Source: Microbacterium schleiferi (GTDB taxonomy: Bacteria > Actinomycetota > Actinomycetes > Actinomycetales > Microbacteriaceae). From it: 64,000 bases of DNA. Positions 36,792 to 46,286 of the stretch are shown piece after piece. A program made the position numbers and the translations under genes. The stretch spans positions 1,116,001 to 1,180,000 of the forward strand of contig NZ_CP064760.1 of NCBI RefSeq assembly GCF_015565955.1, read 5' to 3'. Positions within the stretch are counted from its first letter, which is position 1. Each line of letters opens with the position of its first letter. The notes below the pieces were generated by a model. That model saw nothing but the letters and a program-made list of their open reading frames with translations, made no database searches and had not been told where the DNA came from.

Positions 36792-38252
36792 TCACACCGA
36801 GCGGCACAGCGGCAGCGCGGCAACGGTGAACGCGACCGCCTGCTGGCCGACGAGCCGCCGCGTCTCGCAAGATGCTTGGATCGCGGCCTGCTCGACCGCG
36901 GCCACCGCAGCGTCGAGCTCATCCACGGTCGACGCGGAGACGGACACGAGGCCGGAGACGCGCAGCACGCCGTGCCCGGCGGTCAGGTCGGCCTCCTGCT
37001 GGAGCACGTCATCGAGCTCGGCGGACGATCCGGCGTCCTCGACCTGGCCGATCTTGCGGCGCTGGGCGGCGTCGGAGATGAGCTCGGTCTTCTTCTTCCG
37101 CAGGTCCCGGGCGGCCTGGTCGGCGCGAACCGGGGTGTAGTGCAGGGCGAGGGTGCGCAGGATGCCGTTGGACAGCACCAGCGGGGCGAGGAAGCCGGGG
37201 AAGACCTGCGAGCGGGGCCACTCGCTGATCCACAGCACCGCATGGTGCGCGGAGTCCGACCGCAGCCGCTCCCACGTCTCCGTGACCGCGACCGGGCCGG
37301 CGGTGGCGAGGTCTCGGCCGAGGGTGCCGTGGCGTTCCAGGGCGGGTGCGACGGCGGGGTCGTAGGCCGAGCGGAGGATGACGGCGACCTCGCCGGGGGT
37401 CAGCCACCCGGTCGAGGTCAGCTCCGCCGCCCGCAGCGCGGTCGTCAGGGTGGTCATCTCCTGGCGCAGCACCGCCGCGGACCCGCGCATCCCGCCGCCG
37501 GAGGTCCTGACCTGCCGGGCGGCGGCCTTCATGTCCAGCGCGAGCGAGATGGTGGTCGCGTGCCGTTCCCCGGCGGGGCCGGCCCGCTCGATCAGCTCGG
37601 CGTAGGTGGTCGCGGCCCAGGAGCGGTCGTTGGTGCCGTGGGTGCGCCACCACTCCGCGAGGCCGGTGCCGGAGTCCGGCAAGGTCCGCTCGGACACCTG
37701 AATCCGCGCGATCCGCCCGGAGCGGCACGCGGCGGCCAAGACGCGGCCCCAGCCGGAGACGCGGCGCTGCTGCTCGCCCGGATCGAGGAGCACGAACGCG
37801 GGATGGGAGACGCCGAGGATCGCGGTGAGTGTCTGCGCGTGCGGGTCGTGGATCATCGCGGCCCCGGTCTCAGGGTCCTCCCACTCCCGCAGCGGCGCGG
37901 CATCGCCGGGCAGAGCGAGGGTCCCGGCGGGGCGAGGCTTGATGATGCGGCGCCGGTAGACGAGCTGCCCGAGATACGTCCGCGACACCCAGCGAGCGAG
38001 GATCGGCACCCACTCGATCGCCTTCCGCCCGCCAGCGGGGATCACCGCGAGCAGGGCGGCCCCGGCCCACAGGGGCGAGGTCCAGGCCAGGCCCATGCCG
38101 CCCGCGGTGTAGAGGGAAGCGACGACGGTGAGGATCGCCACGCCGAGCACGACGAGCTGCGGCAGGGACAGGCCGAGCATGATCCCCCGTTTGGTGAGGC
38201 GGGAGAACTGCACGGGCGCGAGCTGGTAGTCGCTGTGCGTGTTGGTCGCCAT
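36792..38252 (-). CDS. SCO6880/PrgI-like conjugation membrane protein
   Basis: A 486-residue protein beginning MATNTHSDYQLAPVQFSRLT, with two adjacent helices near residues 28-70 (LPQLVVLGVAILTVVASLYT). Such helices are typical of PrgI/VirB3-like N-termini. A large soluble part follows (PAFVLLDPGEQQRRVSGWGR, ISLALDMKAAARQVRTSGGG) resembling the SCO6880 family of actinobacterial conjugative elements. It probably pairs with the short VirB4 ATPase. It sits three bases from the VirB6-like gene. Confidence 0.82.
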   Translation of the reverse strand: MATNTHSDYQLAPVQFSRLTKRGIMLGLSLPQLVVLGVAILTVVASLYTAGGMGLAWTSPLWAGAALLAVIPAGGRKAIEWVPILARWVSRTYLGQLVYRRRIIKPRPAGTLALPGDAAPLREWEDPETGAAMIHDPHAQTLTAILGVSHPAFVLLDPGEQQRRVSGWGRVLAAACRSGRIARIQVSERTLPDSGTGLAEWWRTHGTNDRSWAATTYAELIERAGPAGERHATTISLALDMKAAARQVRTSGGGMRGSAAVLRQEMTTLTTALRAAELTSTGWLTPGEVAVILRSAYDPAVAPALERHGTLGRDLATAGPVAVTETWERLRSDSAHHAVLWISEWPRSQVFPGFLAPLVLSNGILRTLALHYTPVRADQAARDLRKKKTELISDAAQRRKIGQVEDAGSSAELDDVLQQEADLTAGHGVLRVSGLVSVSASTVDELDAAVAAVEQAAIQASCETRRLVGQQAVAFTVAALPLCRSV

Positions 38253-38255
38253 CGG

Positions 38256-39665
38256 TCACTCCTTCCCGGACGGCGTGGACGACGGGGCCGACGGCGGGTC
38301 CGCCCGGCGCGGCGCCGGCTGGGCCGGAGCCTGCGACGGCGCGGGACGTGCGGGCGGGACAGGGGGCGGGGATGCCTGCTCGGCCGCCTGTCCCGCGTGG
38401 CTCTCGGCGGCCCCGCCGACCGCGCCGCCGAGCTTCGGCCCGGCGGTCGCGGCACCTTTGACGACCGCGGCCCCGGCGACCACGGCCAACCCGACCGGCC
38501 CTGCCGCCGCGCCGGCACCGGCGCCACCAGCCGCGGCACCGGCCCCCGCGCCCCCGGCTGTGCCCGCACCGGCTGAGGATGCGGCGGCTCCGCCCCCGGC
38601 GGTGGCCGCGCTCGAGCCCGCGCCGCCGGATGGTCCGCCGGCAGCCGACCCGGCGGCACCGGGGCCGCCCGATCCGCCCCCGGCGGGTGCGCCGCCGCCG
38701 TCGAGCACCTTCTTCGCGGTGTCGGCGGAGGGTGCGGCGGGGATCGGGACGGGCCGGTTGAGGGCGGACTTCGCCTCCTGCTCGGAGCTCATCGCGTGGT
38801 ACATGTCGAAGCCGACGAACGACAGGAACTTGTAGGTGATGTAGGGCGCAAAGCTCGCCACGAACATCAAGACCACGCCGGCGATGGGGTCGCTGATCGA
38901 GGCGAGGTCGGCTTCGATGGGCGAGGCGACCTGGGCGATGGCGACGAGGAAGATCACGACCAGGACGAGCTTGGAGAAGATCAGGGCGATGACGAACGCC
39001 GCCCACTTGGCGAACCATCCCTTGGTCGCATCCCACGTCGCCCCGGCCAGGGCGATGGGGCCGAAGACGATGGCGACCAGCAGCAGCGCCTTGCGGATGA
39101 GGAGGCTGAACCACACGATCGCCGCCGCGCTGATCGCAAGGCCCGCGAGGAAGATCGTGAGGATCGCGCCGACGCCGGGCGCGGCGATGTTGATGCCCGC
39201 CAAGCCGGTGGCGAGGAGCGCGATCTGGGTGCCCATCGTCTCCATCGAGTTGCCGGTGGCCTGCACGATCCCGACCGCGAGCTGGTCGGTGACTTCCAGC
39301 AGCAGCGCCGTGAGGGTGATGACCAGGAACGACCCGAGCACGCTCTTCGCCAGCCCGAGCGCCGCGCGCGACATTGCGGTGGGGTCGCGGTGGATGAGGC
39401 CGGTGATGAGCTGCAAGCAGAAGAAGATCAGCATCACGAAGACCGCAACGCCGAACAGGACGTTGTAGACGCCGATGTACTCCGGGCTGGTGACGTCCAC
39501 GAGGGTCGTGGTGTCGAACACCTGCCAGACGGCCTCGAACAGCCATGCGGCGGCGCCGGCCATCGCCTGGCCGAGCCAGTCGAACGGGGCCGCGACCAGG
39601 GAGGCGGTTCCTTCGCCGACGGCGTCGCAGACGGAGGAGATGACCGGGACGTCGCAGACGCTCAT
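38256..39665 (-). CDS. VirB6/TrbL-like polytopic channel protein
   Basis: A 469-residue membrane protein. Residues 1-310 have about six helices, including a pair around VLFGVAVFVMLIFFCLQLIT and SLLIRKALLLVAIVFGPIAL, the organisation of TrbL/VirB6. Residues 320-469 are a low-complexity Ala/Gly/Pro/Ser tail. VirB6-type proteins form the inner-membrane pore of the secretion channel. The cysteines near the N-terminus (MSVCDVPVISSVCDAV) may form a disulfide outside the membrane. Confidence 0.82.
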   Translation of the reverse strand: MSVCDVPVISSVCDAVGEGTASLVAAPFDWLGQAMAGAAAWLFEAVWQVFDTTTLVDVTSPEYIGVYNVLFGVAVFVMLIFFCLQLITGLIHRDPTAMSRAALGLAKSVLGSFLVITLTALLLEVTDQLAVGIVQATGNSMETMGTQIALLATGLAGINIAAPGVGAILTIFLAGLAISAAAIVWFSLLIRKALLLVAIVFGPIALAGATWDATKGWFAKWAAFVIALIFSKLVLVVIFLVAIAQVASPIEADLASISDPIAGVVLMFVASFAPYITYKFLSFVGFDMYHAMSSEQEAKSALNRPVPIPAAPSADTAKKVLDGGGAPAGGGSGGPGAAGSAAGGPSGGAGSSAATAGGGAAASSAGAGTAGGAGAGAAAGGAGAGAAAGPVGLAVVAGAAVVKGAATAGPKLGGAVGGAAESHAGQAAEQASPPPVPPARPAPSQAPAQPAPRRADPPSAPSSTPSGKE

Positions 39666-39705
39666 TGGCCTGGCTCCTCGTTAGCCGGGCGCTCGCTACG
39701 CGGTG

Positions 39706-39975
39706 TCATACCGCTTGCCCCACGCCCCAGAAGAAGTTGACGAGGGTGACCGCGGCGCCACAGATGATCGCCGCCCCGCAGGACACGAGCACGCCGAGCT
39801 TGCCGCGTGAAGCGAGGTGCGGGTTGGAGGAGTTGGCGCCGAAGCCCCACACGATCGCCGAGATGATGAGGGCGAGGACGGAGAGGATTAGGCCAACGGT
39901 CATCACCGCGCCGACGATGATGCGCAGTTGCTCGATCCCGGGAAGGCCGGACGAGTTGGGGTCGATGTCGATCAC
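39706..39975 (-). CDS. small two-helix membrane protein, DUF6112/VirB2-like (copy 1)
   Basis: An 89-residue protein with a short acidic N-terminus (MIDIDPNSSGLPGIEQLR) and two hydrophobic helices separated by a short basic turn (ASRGKLG). This is the topology of VirB2/TrbC pilin-like subunits. It is paralogous to the next gene: both have an I/LxxIVGA start to helix 1 and a GxxVxxGAA motif in helix 2. A GYGCACCTG site is 40 bases upstream. The DUF name is from memory of the family. Confidence 0.75.
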   Translation of the reverse strand: MIDIDPNSSGLPGIEQLRIIVGAVMTVGLILSVLALIISAIVWGFGANSSNPHLASRGKLGVLVSCGAAIICGAAVTLVNFFWGVGQAV

Positions 39976-40050
39976 GGTTGTGCTCCTTGATGGTCGAGAC
40001 GGAGTTCTCGACGGTCAGGTGCGCGCTGCCTGCCCGGCCGGCCTGGGCGG

Positions 40051-40317
40051 TCAGAGCTGGGTGCCGAGGTCGAGCAGGAAGTTCATCCACGCGACCCCGG
40101 CGCCGGCGAGCGCAGCGGCGCCGACCGACACCCACAGGCCGGTGCGGGCCTTGGTGGCGGCCTGGTAGTTGCCGTTCGCGGCACCGACCGCCCACACGAT
40201 GGCGCAGACGATGAGCATGAGCACGGCGATGATGAGCACGAACATCAGCAGCGCGCCCACGATCGACTGCAACTCGGCGGAGCCGCCCACACCGTCGAAG
40301 TCGGGGAACACGTCCAT
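40051..40317 (-). CDS. small two-helix membrane protein, DUF6112/VirB2-like (copy 2)
   Basis: An 88-residue protein (MDVFPDFDGVGGSAELQSIV) with two helices and the linker ATKARTGLWVSVGAAA, similar in layout to the neighbouring copy. Tandem divergent copies suggest two pilin-like or channel-lining subunits. The ATG at 40317 shares one base with the stop of the peptidoglycan hydrolase gene. Confidence 0.75.
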   Translation of the reverse strand: MDVFPDFDGVGGSAELQSIVGALLMFVLIIAVLMLIVCAIVWAVGAANGNYQAATKARTGLWVSVGAAALAGAGVAWMNFLLDLGTQL

Positions 40318-41489
40318 CACGCATCCCCACCCGTGCAGGCGGCGAGAGTCGTGTCCCCGGCGGCGACGCCTTCGGCGCCGTGCTCGGTGAGCCACACATC
40401 GGAGTCGACCGCCTCGGCGCCTTGCCCGCCGGGGCGGATTTCCAAGTGCAGGTGCGGGCCGGTCGACTTCCCCGAGGAGCCGACGTCGCCGATGTGCTGC
40501 CCCGCGGTGACCGTCTGCCCCTTGACGACGTGGATGCCGGTCTCCCACATATGGGCGTAGTACGAGGCGACCCGCTGCCCGCCGACCGTGTGCTCGATGA
40601 TGACGAGCCCGCCGTAGGAGCCGGAGTATTCGGCGTGCACCACCAGGCCGTCCGCGACGGCGAGGATCGGCGTGCCGTCCGCAGCAGCGAAGTCGCTGCC
40701 GGAGTGGAACGCCCGATCCCCGGTCGTCGGGTCCTCGCGCCACCCGAACGGGCTGGTGCGCACCCAGGTCCCCTCGGGGAGCGGGAACACGAGCCGGGTA
40801 GTCTCCGGCACGACCGGCGCCGCCCCGCCCCCGTTGCCTGAGCCCGCGGGCCGGGTGAGGGCGGTCAGGATCGCCTCGGCGACTGGCTGGTAGTTCTGAT
40901 ACCTGTCCGGGTAGGCGGATACCTCGACGGCCTGGGCGGCCTCGCCAGGGTCCATGCCCTCCCAGCCGGGGATGTCGAGCAGCCCCCTGGGGCTCGGGTA
41001 GTTCGGGCTGGCCTCGCCGCCGTAGAATGCGCGGGCCTGGTAGGCGGCGTCCATGAGCTCGGCGACGGTGCCCCAGCCGGCGGCGGGCCGCATCTGGAAC
41101 AGGCCGAGGCTGTCGTGATCCGATCCGTTGCCGTCGTTCGGGTAGTCGCCCGACTCGGGGTAGGCGCCGGTGTTGGCGAGCATCCGCAGGCTCGACTCGG
41201 TGAGGGCCGCCATCAGCGCGATGACCACGCCGGGCCGGCCGACCCCGGCGGTCTGCGAGCCAGTGGTGATGATCGTCGCGGCGTGGGTAAGCTGCGCCCG
41301 GTTCAGCGTGATCGTGGTGCCGTCCCGGGTGGTCGCGGTCAGCGAGTCCGGGATCGGGCCGACGATCAGCGAGCCGGGCAGGCACGCAGCGGACGCGGAC
41401 GGGTTGACCACCGTCGCCACGCCCAGCAGGACGGTGGCGGGGGCGAAGAACAGCAGCGCGACGGCGAGGGCGGCGAGCTTCCTCATCAC
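40317..41489 (-). CDS. bifunctional peptidoglycan hydrolase: lysozyme-like plus M23 endopeptidase
   Basis: A 390-residue secreted enzyme that opens the cell wall for the transfer channel. A signal peptide (MRKLAALAVALLFFAPATVL) precedes a lysozyme-like domain around residues 80-215 (ALMAALTESSLRML, DSLGLFQMRPAAGWG). An M23 domain follows with HSGSDF (zinc His/Asp), YYAHMW and HLHLEI, all catalytic residues present. It is the VirB1/TcpG equivalent of this system and sits beside the pilin-like genes. Confidence 0.9.
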   Translation of the reverse strand: MMRKLAALAVALLFFAPATVLLGVATVVNPSASAACLPGSLIVGPIPDSLTATTRDGTTITLNRAQLTHAATIITTGSQTAGVGRPGVVIALMAALTESSLRMLANTGAYPESGDYPNDGNGSDHDSLGLFQMRPAAGWGTVAELMDAAYQARAFYGGEASPNYPSPRGLLDIPGWEGMDPGEAAQAVEVSAYPDRYQNYQPVAEAILTALTRPAGSGNGGGAAPVVPETTRLVFPLPEGTWVRTSPFGWREDPTTGDRAFHSGSDFAAADGTPILAVADGLVVHAEYSGSYGGLVIIEHTVGGQRVASYYAHMWETGIHVVKGQTVTAGQHIGDVGSSGKSTGPHLHLEIRPGGQGAEAVDSDVWLTEHGAEGVAAGDTTLAACTGGDA

Positions 41490-41505
41490 GGCAGGTCACC
41501 CACCG

Positions 41506-42191
41506 TCAGCGCAGCGGGTTGTCGAGCTCGGACAGCCGCAGCACCTCGCACAGCCCCGAGCTGCCGCGGCCAGGGATCGGGGGCGTGCAGACGAGGAACA
41601 CGGTGAAGGCGACGGGCCGGGATGCCTCGACCGACTCGGTGCCCCAGGTGCCATCGCGGTGCCGGGTGCCGGTGATCGTGTACGCGGTCGCGCCGGCGGG
41701 AATCTGGCCGGGGGCGGCCTGCTCCACGGCGGTCTGCCAGGCGTCGGGGATGACGGCGGTGTCGATGGTGAGCCACTGGCGGGTCGCGTACTGCCGGAGC
41801 TGCGCCCACGCCTCCGCGGTGGGGAGGTAGGCGCGCACGTCGCTCACCAGCGCATCCGCCTCGGCGGTCGCGGCCACGTCCGCGAGCACCTGCGCGTAGT
41901 CGGACGGGCCGTAGCCGGAAGCGGTGTCCCAGGAGAACAGGGCTGTGGCGACGTTGCGGGCGAACGCCTCGGGGTCGCCGGTGTGCGGCACCGCCGCCGG
42001 CTCCGTCCCCTGGCCGGCTCGGGCGAGGCCGTGGCGGCCGGGGGCGGTGCGTCCGAAGGATCGGGGCGGACTGTGCCGGGGCCGCGTAGCAGCCCGTAGA
42101 TGCCGACGCCGACGAGGATCAGCAGGGCCAGGCCCCCGGCGATGGCGGCGATCAGCAGGCGGCGACGGCGACGGTCGGCGGCGGGGTCCAT
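41506..42191 (-). CDS. VirB8/TcpC-like conjugation protein (one frame break)
   Basis: A 228-residue bitopic protein. The ATG at 42191 (MDPAADRRRRRLLIAAIAGG) begins a cytoplasmic Arg cluster and one membrane helix, then a Pro/Ala linker and an extracytoplasmic domain (DPEAFARNVATALFSWDTAS, AWAQLRQYATRQWLTIDTAV). That size and topology fit VirB8/TcpC proteins. The frame breaks at a GGGG run near 42015, and one G joins the helix-containing part to GTEPAAVPHTGDP. A GYGCACCTG site lies 39 bases upstream. Confidence 0.68.
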
Positions 42192-42259
42192 GTGCGAGTC
42201 CCTTCCCGGGCGAGATGTGATGTCGCCAGGCAGGTGCGCTGCGTCGCACCCGAGCCGGA

Positions 42260-43339
42260 TCAGGCGATGTGCTCGGCGCGGGAGCGCCGTGCGGCACGGG
42301 CCGCGTCCGCGAACGCGAGGGTGCCGTCGACCGCCTGCTCGAACCTGACCCACTGCTCCTCGGTGAGCGCCGGGCCGACCTCGGCGGGGTCGTAGTGCAG
42401 CCACCAACCGGCCAGGTCGTCCCAGGTCGCGGTGAACACCGTCAGCGGGAACGGCACCGGCTCACTCGTCTCCAACGCCGACAGCGCCGACCGCTTGCCC
42501 TTCCGCCCAGCGCTCTTCGCGGCCCTGACGCGGGCGAGGGCGGCTTGCGCCAGCGCCTCCATCTCCGCGGTCTTCGCCTCCTGCTCGGCGCCGCGCACCG
42601 CGGCGGCCTCGGCGCGGGCCTGGGCGCGCAGCTCCGCCGGCTGGGCGGGGTCGGCGGCGAGCTGGTCGAGATCGGCCAGGGTCAGCTCCGCGTTGATCCG
42701 CAGGTGCGAGGGGTAGACCTTCCCGCCGGCCTTGATCCGCTCGACCTCCTCCGCGGCGCGCTGGCGCACAGTCTCCGGCTGGGACTCGTCGGCGGCGAGG
42801 TATTCGAGGCGGCCGATGCGCTCGAACGTCGTGTAGGAGGCGCGGCCGGTCACCATCCGGGCGGCCTGCGCCCGCGCGTCGCCGGGGGTCGTGTTCCACG
42901 GTGCCGCCAACTTGGCGGCACCGTCTTCCCCGGCCTCATCCGCGGCGTGGAACCGGGTGGCCTCCTGACGGCGCGCGGCGTCCTCGGCCAGCAGCACCTT
43001 CAGCTCCCGGTACAGGGCGGCGGCCTCCAACTGGGTCAGGGGCTTGTGCAGGAGGTTGTCGTCCTGCTCCGCCAGGAGCTGCCCGAGCCGGTCGGACACC
43101 CCCGCCCGCACCCAGACATTGACCGTCTTCCAGCCCAGCTCTCTGATCGCGGCAAGCCTTCGGGCGCCGCAGATCAGGTGCCCGTCGAGGGTGATCGTGA
43201 TGGGCTGCAACAGGCCGCCCCGGCGGATCGACTCGACCAGCGGGGCGAGGTCTCCAAGGTCGTGGCGGTGCCGGCGCCCGACCGTGATGGAGTCCACGGT
43301 GCGCTCCAGCTCGATGTGCCCTGCCGGTGTGGTGCTCAT
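42260..43339 (-). CDS. ParB-like nuclease-domain DNA-binding protein
   Basis: A 359-residue protein with an N-terminal ParB/Srx-like domain: DLAPLVESIRRGGLLQPITI, LICGARRLAAIRELGWKTVN (the GxRRxxA core) and LLAEQDDNLLHKPLTQLEAA. A helix-turn-helix region comes before about residue 200. No ParA partner is next to it on the element, so a regulatory or transfer-origin role is as likely as partitioning. Its ATG overlaps the upstream stop. Confidence 0.82.
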   Translation of the reverse strand: MSTTPAGHIELERTVDSITVGRRHRHDLGDLAPLVESIRRGGLLQPITITLDGHLICGARRLAAIRELGWKTVNVWVRAGVSDRLGQLLAEQDDNLLHKPLTQLEAAALYRELKVLLAEDAARRQEATRFHAADEAGEDGAAKLAAPWNTTPGDARAQAARMVTGRASYTTFERIGRLEYLAADESQPETVRQRAAEEVERIKAGGKVYPSHLRINAELTLADLDQLAADPAQPAELRAQARAEAAAVRGAEQEAKTAEMEALAQAALARVRAAKSAGRKGKRSALSALETSEPVPFPLTVFTATWDDLAGWWLHYDPAEVGPALTEEQWVRFEQAVDGTLAFADAARAARRSRAEHIA

Positions 43340-44181
43340 CGGCGCTCGATCCCTGGGGCGGCGAGGCCCGCTGCGAGCACGAGGCCGTCGTCCAGCAGTA
43401 GCGCGCGCAGCGGCTCGCCGATCAGCAGCCGCAGCAGGACGCCGCGGCCCGCGTTGGTGTGCGCGAAGGCCGGGTCCGGGGTGCCGAGCACGATCCGCAG
43501 CAGCGCCGACCAGGACGCGCCGGGAAGGTCCAGCAGCGCACGGGCCTGCCGGTCGCGGCGCAGCCCCTCGAACGCCGACGAGCGGGAGGCCGCCTCGGCA
43601 AGCCTCGCGGTGACATATTCGACGGCCGCGCGGGCGGTGCCCGGCTCCCACCCGAGCAGAGAGAAGAACGCGATCGTGTCCTCCACCGCCGCGGCCACGG
43701 TCGTCACCGGCTCGGCCGGCGAGTCCTCGGGCTCCTCGTGGTCGGCGAACGGGTCGGCGTGGAATGCCGGGTGGTAGTCGGACAGGGGGTTCTCGCGGTC
43801 GCTGAACCGCTCCGCGTCGTGGAACACGGAGTAGCGGGGCCGGCGGGCCTGGTGCACCGACACCAGCAGCCCGTTGCCGCGCTCCTCGCCGATGCAGGTC
43901 ACCTGCACCGCTCGGGTCACCACCGCCCACGGGTCCTCCGCCCGCCTCGTGGCGGCGCCCCGCATCGCCTCGAATGCCGCCGACGCGGCCTCCCACGGGT
44001 CCAGCCCGTGCTTGCGGGCCAGAGCGGCGTACTTGTCGGCGGCGTGCCTCATCAGCGCGGCCGCCTCCGGGTCATCCCGCCATGCGCCGCGTCCCGCCTG
44101 GTGCAGACGGTTCAGCAGGGCGCGCAGCGCCTCCGAGTCCTCGAAACGATTCCGACGGTCGCGGGCGCTTGTGCTTCGCAT
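43336..44181 (-). CDS. hypothetical protein of the conjugative element
   Basis: A 281-residue protein from the ATG at 44181 with AGGAGGT upstream (MRSTSARDRRNRFEDSEALR). It is largely helical and hydrophilic, with a segment resembling proteins that act on DNA (DPWAVVTRAVQVTCIGEERG, ENPLSDYHPAFHADPF). Its closest recognisable context is the ParB-like gene it is coupled to (ATGA). No family is recognised. It is one of the few candidates for an unrecognised mobilisation protein. Confidence 0.65.
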   Translation of the reverse strand: MRSTSARDRRNRFEDSEALRALLNRLHQAGRGAWRDDPEAAALMRHAADKYAALARKHGLDPWEAASAAFEAMRGAATRRAEDPWAVVTRAVQVTCIGEERGNGLLVSVHQARRPRYSVFHDAERFSDRENPLSDYHPAFHADPFADHEEPEDSPAEPVTTVAAAVEDTIAFFSLLGWEPGTARAAVEYVTARLAEAASRSSAFEGLRRDRQARALLDLPGASWSALLRIVLGTPDPAFAHTNAGRGVLLRLLIGEPLRALLLDDGLVLAAGLAAPGIERR

Positions 44182-44263
44182 TCCGGCACCTCCTGACCAG
44201 GAGGTGCGCACCCGCCATCCAGCCGCCGGGCTCGCCGTCGTGCCGGGGGAGCGCATGGCTACC

Positions 44264-44686
44264 TCACCCCAGCCCGATCCCGGAGCGCGACACCCACGAG
44301 AACCGCCCCCCAGACCCACGGCCGAACGCCGACGCCGGGGGCAGCTTCCGAGCCCGCTCGCTCACCGCATGCCCCGCCTTCATCACGCCGCGGCCGGTCG
44401 CGCCTGCCGTCTGGATGGTCGCGTGGCGGGAACGCCGGGCGAACTCGGCCTGGAAGTCGATCCCGCGCCCGGCGATCCGCCCCGACCGTGACACCAGCAA
44501 CTCAGACGGACGCACCCACTCGACCTCGTGAGCCTTCGCCTTCGCCACCTCGTCCTTCGCCACGAGCGAGGGGTCCGTGTGGCGAGCGAGCTCCGAGGTC
44601 TCCGCTTCGTTGGCCTTCGCCAGCCTGCGCTCCTGGTCATCTGCATCGTCGCGGACGACGGAACGCGGCGTGATGTGTTCGTTCAT
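44264..44686 (-). CDS. small basic hypothetical protein
   Basis: A 140-residue protein (MNEHITPRSVVRDDADDQER) with an acidic start and a strongly basic, Gly/Ser-rich C-terminus (FARRSRHATIQTAGATGRGV). No family is recognised. It overlaps the DUF2637 gene upstream, and a GYGCACCTG site lies inside that gene's 3' end, 31 bases before this start. It could be a nucleic-acid-binding accessory. Confidence 0.6.
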   Translation of the reverse strand: MNEHITPRSVVRDDADDQERRLAKANEAETSELARHTDPSLVAKDEVAKAKAHEVEWVRPSELLVSRSGRIAGRGIDFQAEFARRSRHATIQTAGATGRGVMKAGHAVSERARKLPPASAFGRGSGGRFSWVSRSGIGLG

Positions 44687-45381
44687 GCGATCAGCTCCCT
44701 CTCGGTCTCCTGCCGATCAGGTGCACCATCCAGGGCCGTCTCCTGCTTCGGGAACCACCGGCCCACCGTGGACGGTGCGACGTCGAGCTCTCGGGCGATC
44801 GCCTTGTTCGACCACCCCTCCTCCCGCAGCCGAGCCGCGACCTGCCGCCGGCCAGAATGGTCCTCCACGGGCCGTTCCCTGACATCCGGCTCGGGCAGGC
44901 TCTCAATGGTCAGCGCCGGTACGACGTCGACGATGGCCTCCGGGTTGACAGACTCGACTTCCTCGGCGGGGCGGGAGCGGACGAGCACCACGGTCAGGTG
45001 CGTCGAGGCCAGCAGAACGAGCGGCGGCACCGCGGCCACGCACGCGGCGAGCACGCCGGGCACGTCCGCGTCGGCGGCGACGATGGCGTGCAGCGCGTTC
45101 GCGGTGACCGAGATGAGCGCACCCCCGGCCAGCAGCGTCCACGGATACCAGGCGGCCTTCTGCCCGGCGAGGGCGACGACGGCGACCGTGGCTACCACGA
45201 TCAGTCCGTCCACGATCACCGGCCACGCCCACGCCTGCCCCGCATCGACCCCGGAGCGGCGGGCCAGGTCCGCGAGGGCGGTGAAGGACAGCCAGAACGC
45301 GCCGGCCGCGATCAGCACCGTCCCCGCGACGGCGGTGACCACCGCCAGCCGGGCGCCCCGTGTCCGGATGACCGGGTTCAC
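44683..45381 (-). CDS. DUF2637-type membrane protein with C-terminal helix-turn-helix
   Basis: A 232-residue protein from the GTG at 45381. Four hydrophobic segments occupy residues 10-130 (LAVVTAVAGTVLIAAGAFWL, AWPVIVDGLIVVATVAVVAL), in the pattern of DUF2637/Spd proteins of actinobacterial plasmids. Residues 180-215 form a helix-turn-helix (RREEGW-like RLREEGWSNKAIARELDVAP, STVGRWF). Related Streptomyces proteins act in plasmid spreading. The membrane-plus-HTH layout could couple a surface signal to gene control. Confidence 0.75.
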   Translation of the reverse strand: MNPVIRTRGARLAVVTAVAGTVLIAAGAFWLSFTALADLARRSGVDAGQAWAWPVIVDGLIVVATVAVVALAGQKAAWYPWTLLAGGALISVTANALHAIVAADADVPGVLAACVAAVPPLVLLASTHLTVVLVRSRPAEEVESVNPEAIVDVVPALTIESLPEPDVRERPVEDHSGRRQVAARLREEGWSNKAIARELDVAPSTVGRWFPKQETALDGAPDRQETERELIA

Positions 45382-46286
45382 GAGAGCACCTGGCTTCCGA
45401 CCCCCGCCGCCCGGCGAGGCGGCTCCGCCTGCCCTGGCGCGGCGCTCTGCGGGCGTGGGGGTGCGGCGCCGACCGCGCGGTAGGCGGAGCGGATCGTCAC
45501 GAACACCTCCCGCGGCGGCAGACCCGCATGTTCGGCCGCCGGCCCCAGCGCATCCAGCGCCGACGCCGGGGACGCGCCGGCCTCCGCGAGACGGCACGCG
45601 GCCCAGAACAGGCCCCGGTTGCGCTCGCCCTCCCCGAGCGCGGCGACCCACCCGGCCAGCCGCTCCGCATCCTGCCCCCGTGACTCGGCCCCGGTGCGGC
45701 GGAACGACGGGGCAGGGCGCGGGTCGAGGAAGTTCCGCAGCGCGGCCGCATCGACCGGGCGGACCTCCGGCTTGGCGCTGTGCAGGAGCCCGTAGTGGCC
45801 GACCACCTCGCCGCCGGATCGGATGATCGAGGACGGGACGATGATGTAGCCGCCGGCACCACGGAAGTCCACCTGAGCCTTCGCCGCCTGCCACGACGGC
45901 TGCGGGCGGTCGGGGTCGGCCGGGTAGTAGGCGTGCATCCCGCCAGAGGCGCTGTGCACGAGCGCCGCCCATCCGGTCACCAGCCCGGCGCGGCGGGCAC
46001 GGTCGAACGAGGCGAACCCGGCATCCGAGCCCTTGGCGTCGACGTCGACCACATCCCAGCCCGACGCCGGCCCGGTCGGCATCCCGATGTTCGCGGTCGG
46101 CCACCGCTTCCACCATGCCTGCACCTGCCGGGGATCGGTCGTCGCCTCATGGAAGCCGTGCTCCACCAGCGGCCGCTTGCCGTCCGGCACGCACGGGAAG
46201 ATCGGCACCCCGGCGCCGACGAACCGCGCTGCCGCCAGCGGCAGCGGCAGCGGCGCGACGGCGGCGAACAAGCGCCAGGGGTTCAT
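45378..46286 (-). CDS. bifunctional primase/polymerase (PrimPol) domain protein
   Basis: A 302-residue protein with a prim-pol domain: FVGAGVPIFPCVPDGKRPLV, ANIGMPTGPASGWDVVDVDA (the catalytic Asp pair in DVD), ALVHSASGGMHAYYPAD and VDFRGAGGYIIVPSS. It would prime complementary-strand synthesis after transfer or support element replication. No helicase domain is attached. Its start and stop overlap its neighbours by 1 and 4 bases. Confidence 0.86.
   Translation of the reverse strand: MNPWRLFAAVAPLPLPLAAARFVGAGVPIFPCVPDGKRPLVEHGFHEATTDPRQVQAWWKRWPTANIGMPTGPASGWDVVDVDAKGSDAGFASFDRARRAGLVTGWAALVHSASGGMHAYYPADPDRPQPSWQAAKAQVDFRGAGGYIIVPSSIIRSGGEVVGHYGLLHSAKPEVRPVDAAALRNFLDPRPAPSFRRTGAESRGQDAERLAGWVAALGEGERNRGLFWAACRLAEAGASPASALDALGPAAEHAGLPPREVFVTIRSAYRAVGAAPPRPQSAAPGQAEPPRRAAGVGSQVLS

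Noticed and set aside
36642..38576. 644-residue plus-strand frame opposite the SCO6880-like gene
   Set aside because: Gly/Arg-rich shadow of two clear minus-strand genes.
42260..43339. Plasmid-type ParAB partition locus
   Set aside because: The ParB-like protein has no ParA neighbour on the element and no parS-like palindromes were seen. The ParA at 4.2 kb belongs to the chromosomal scp cluster.
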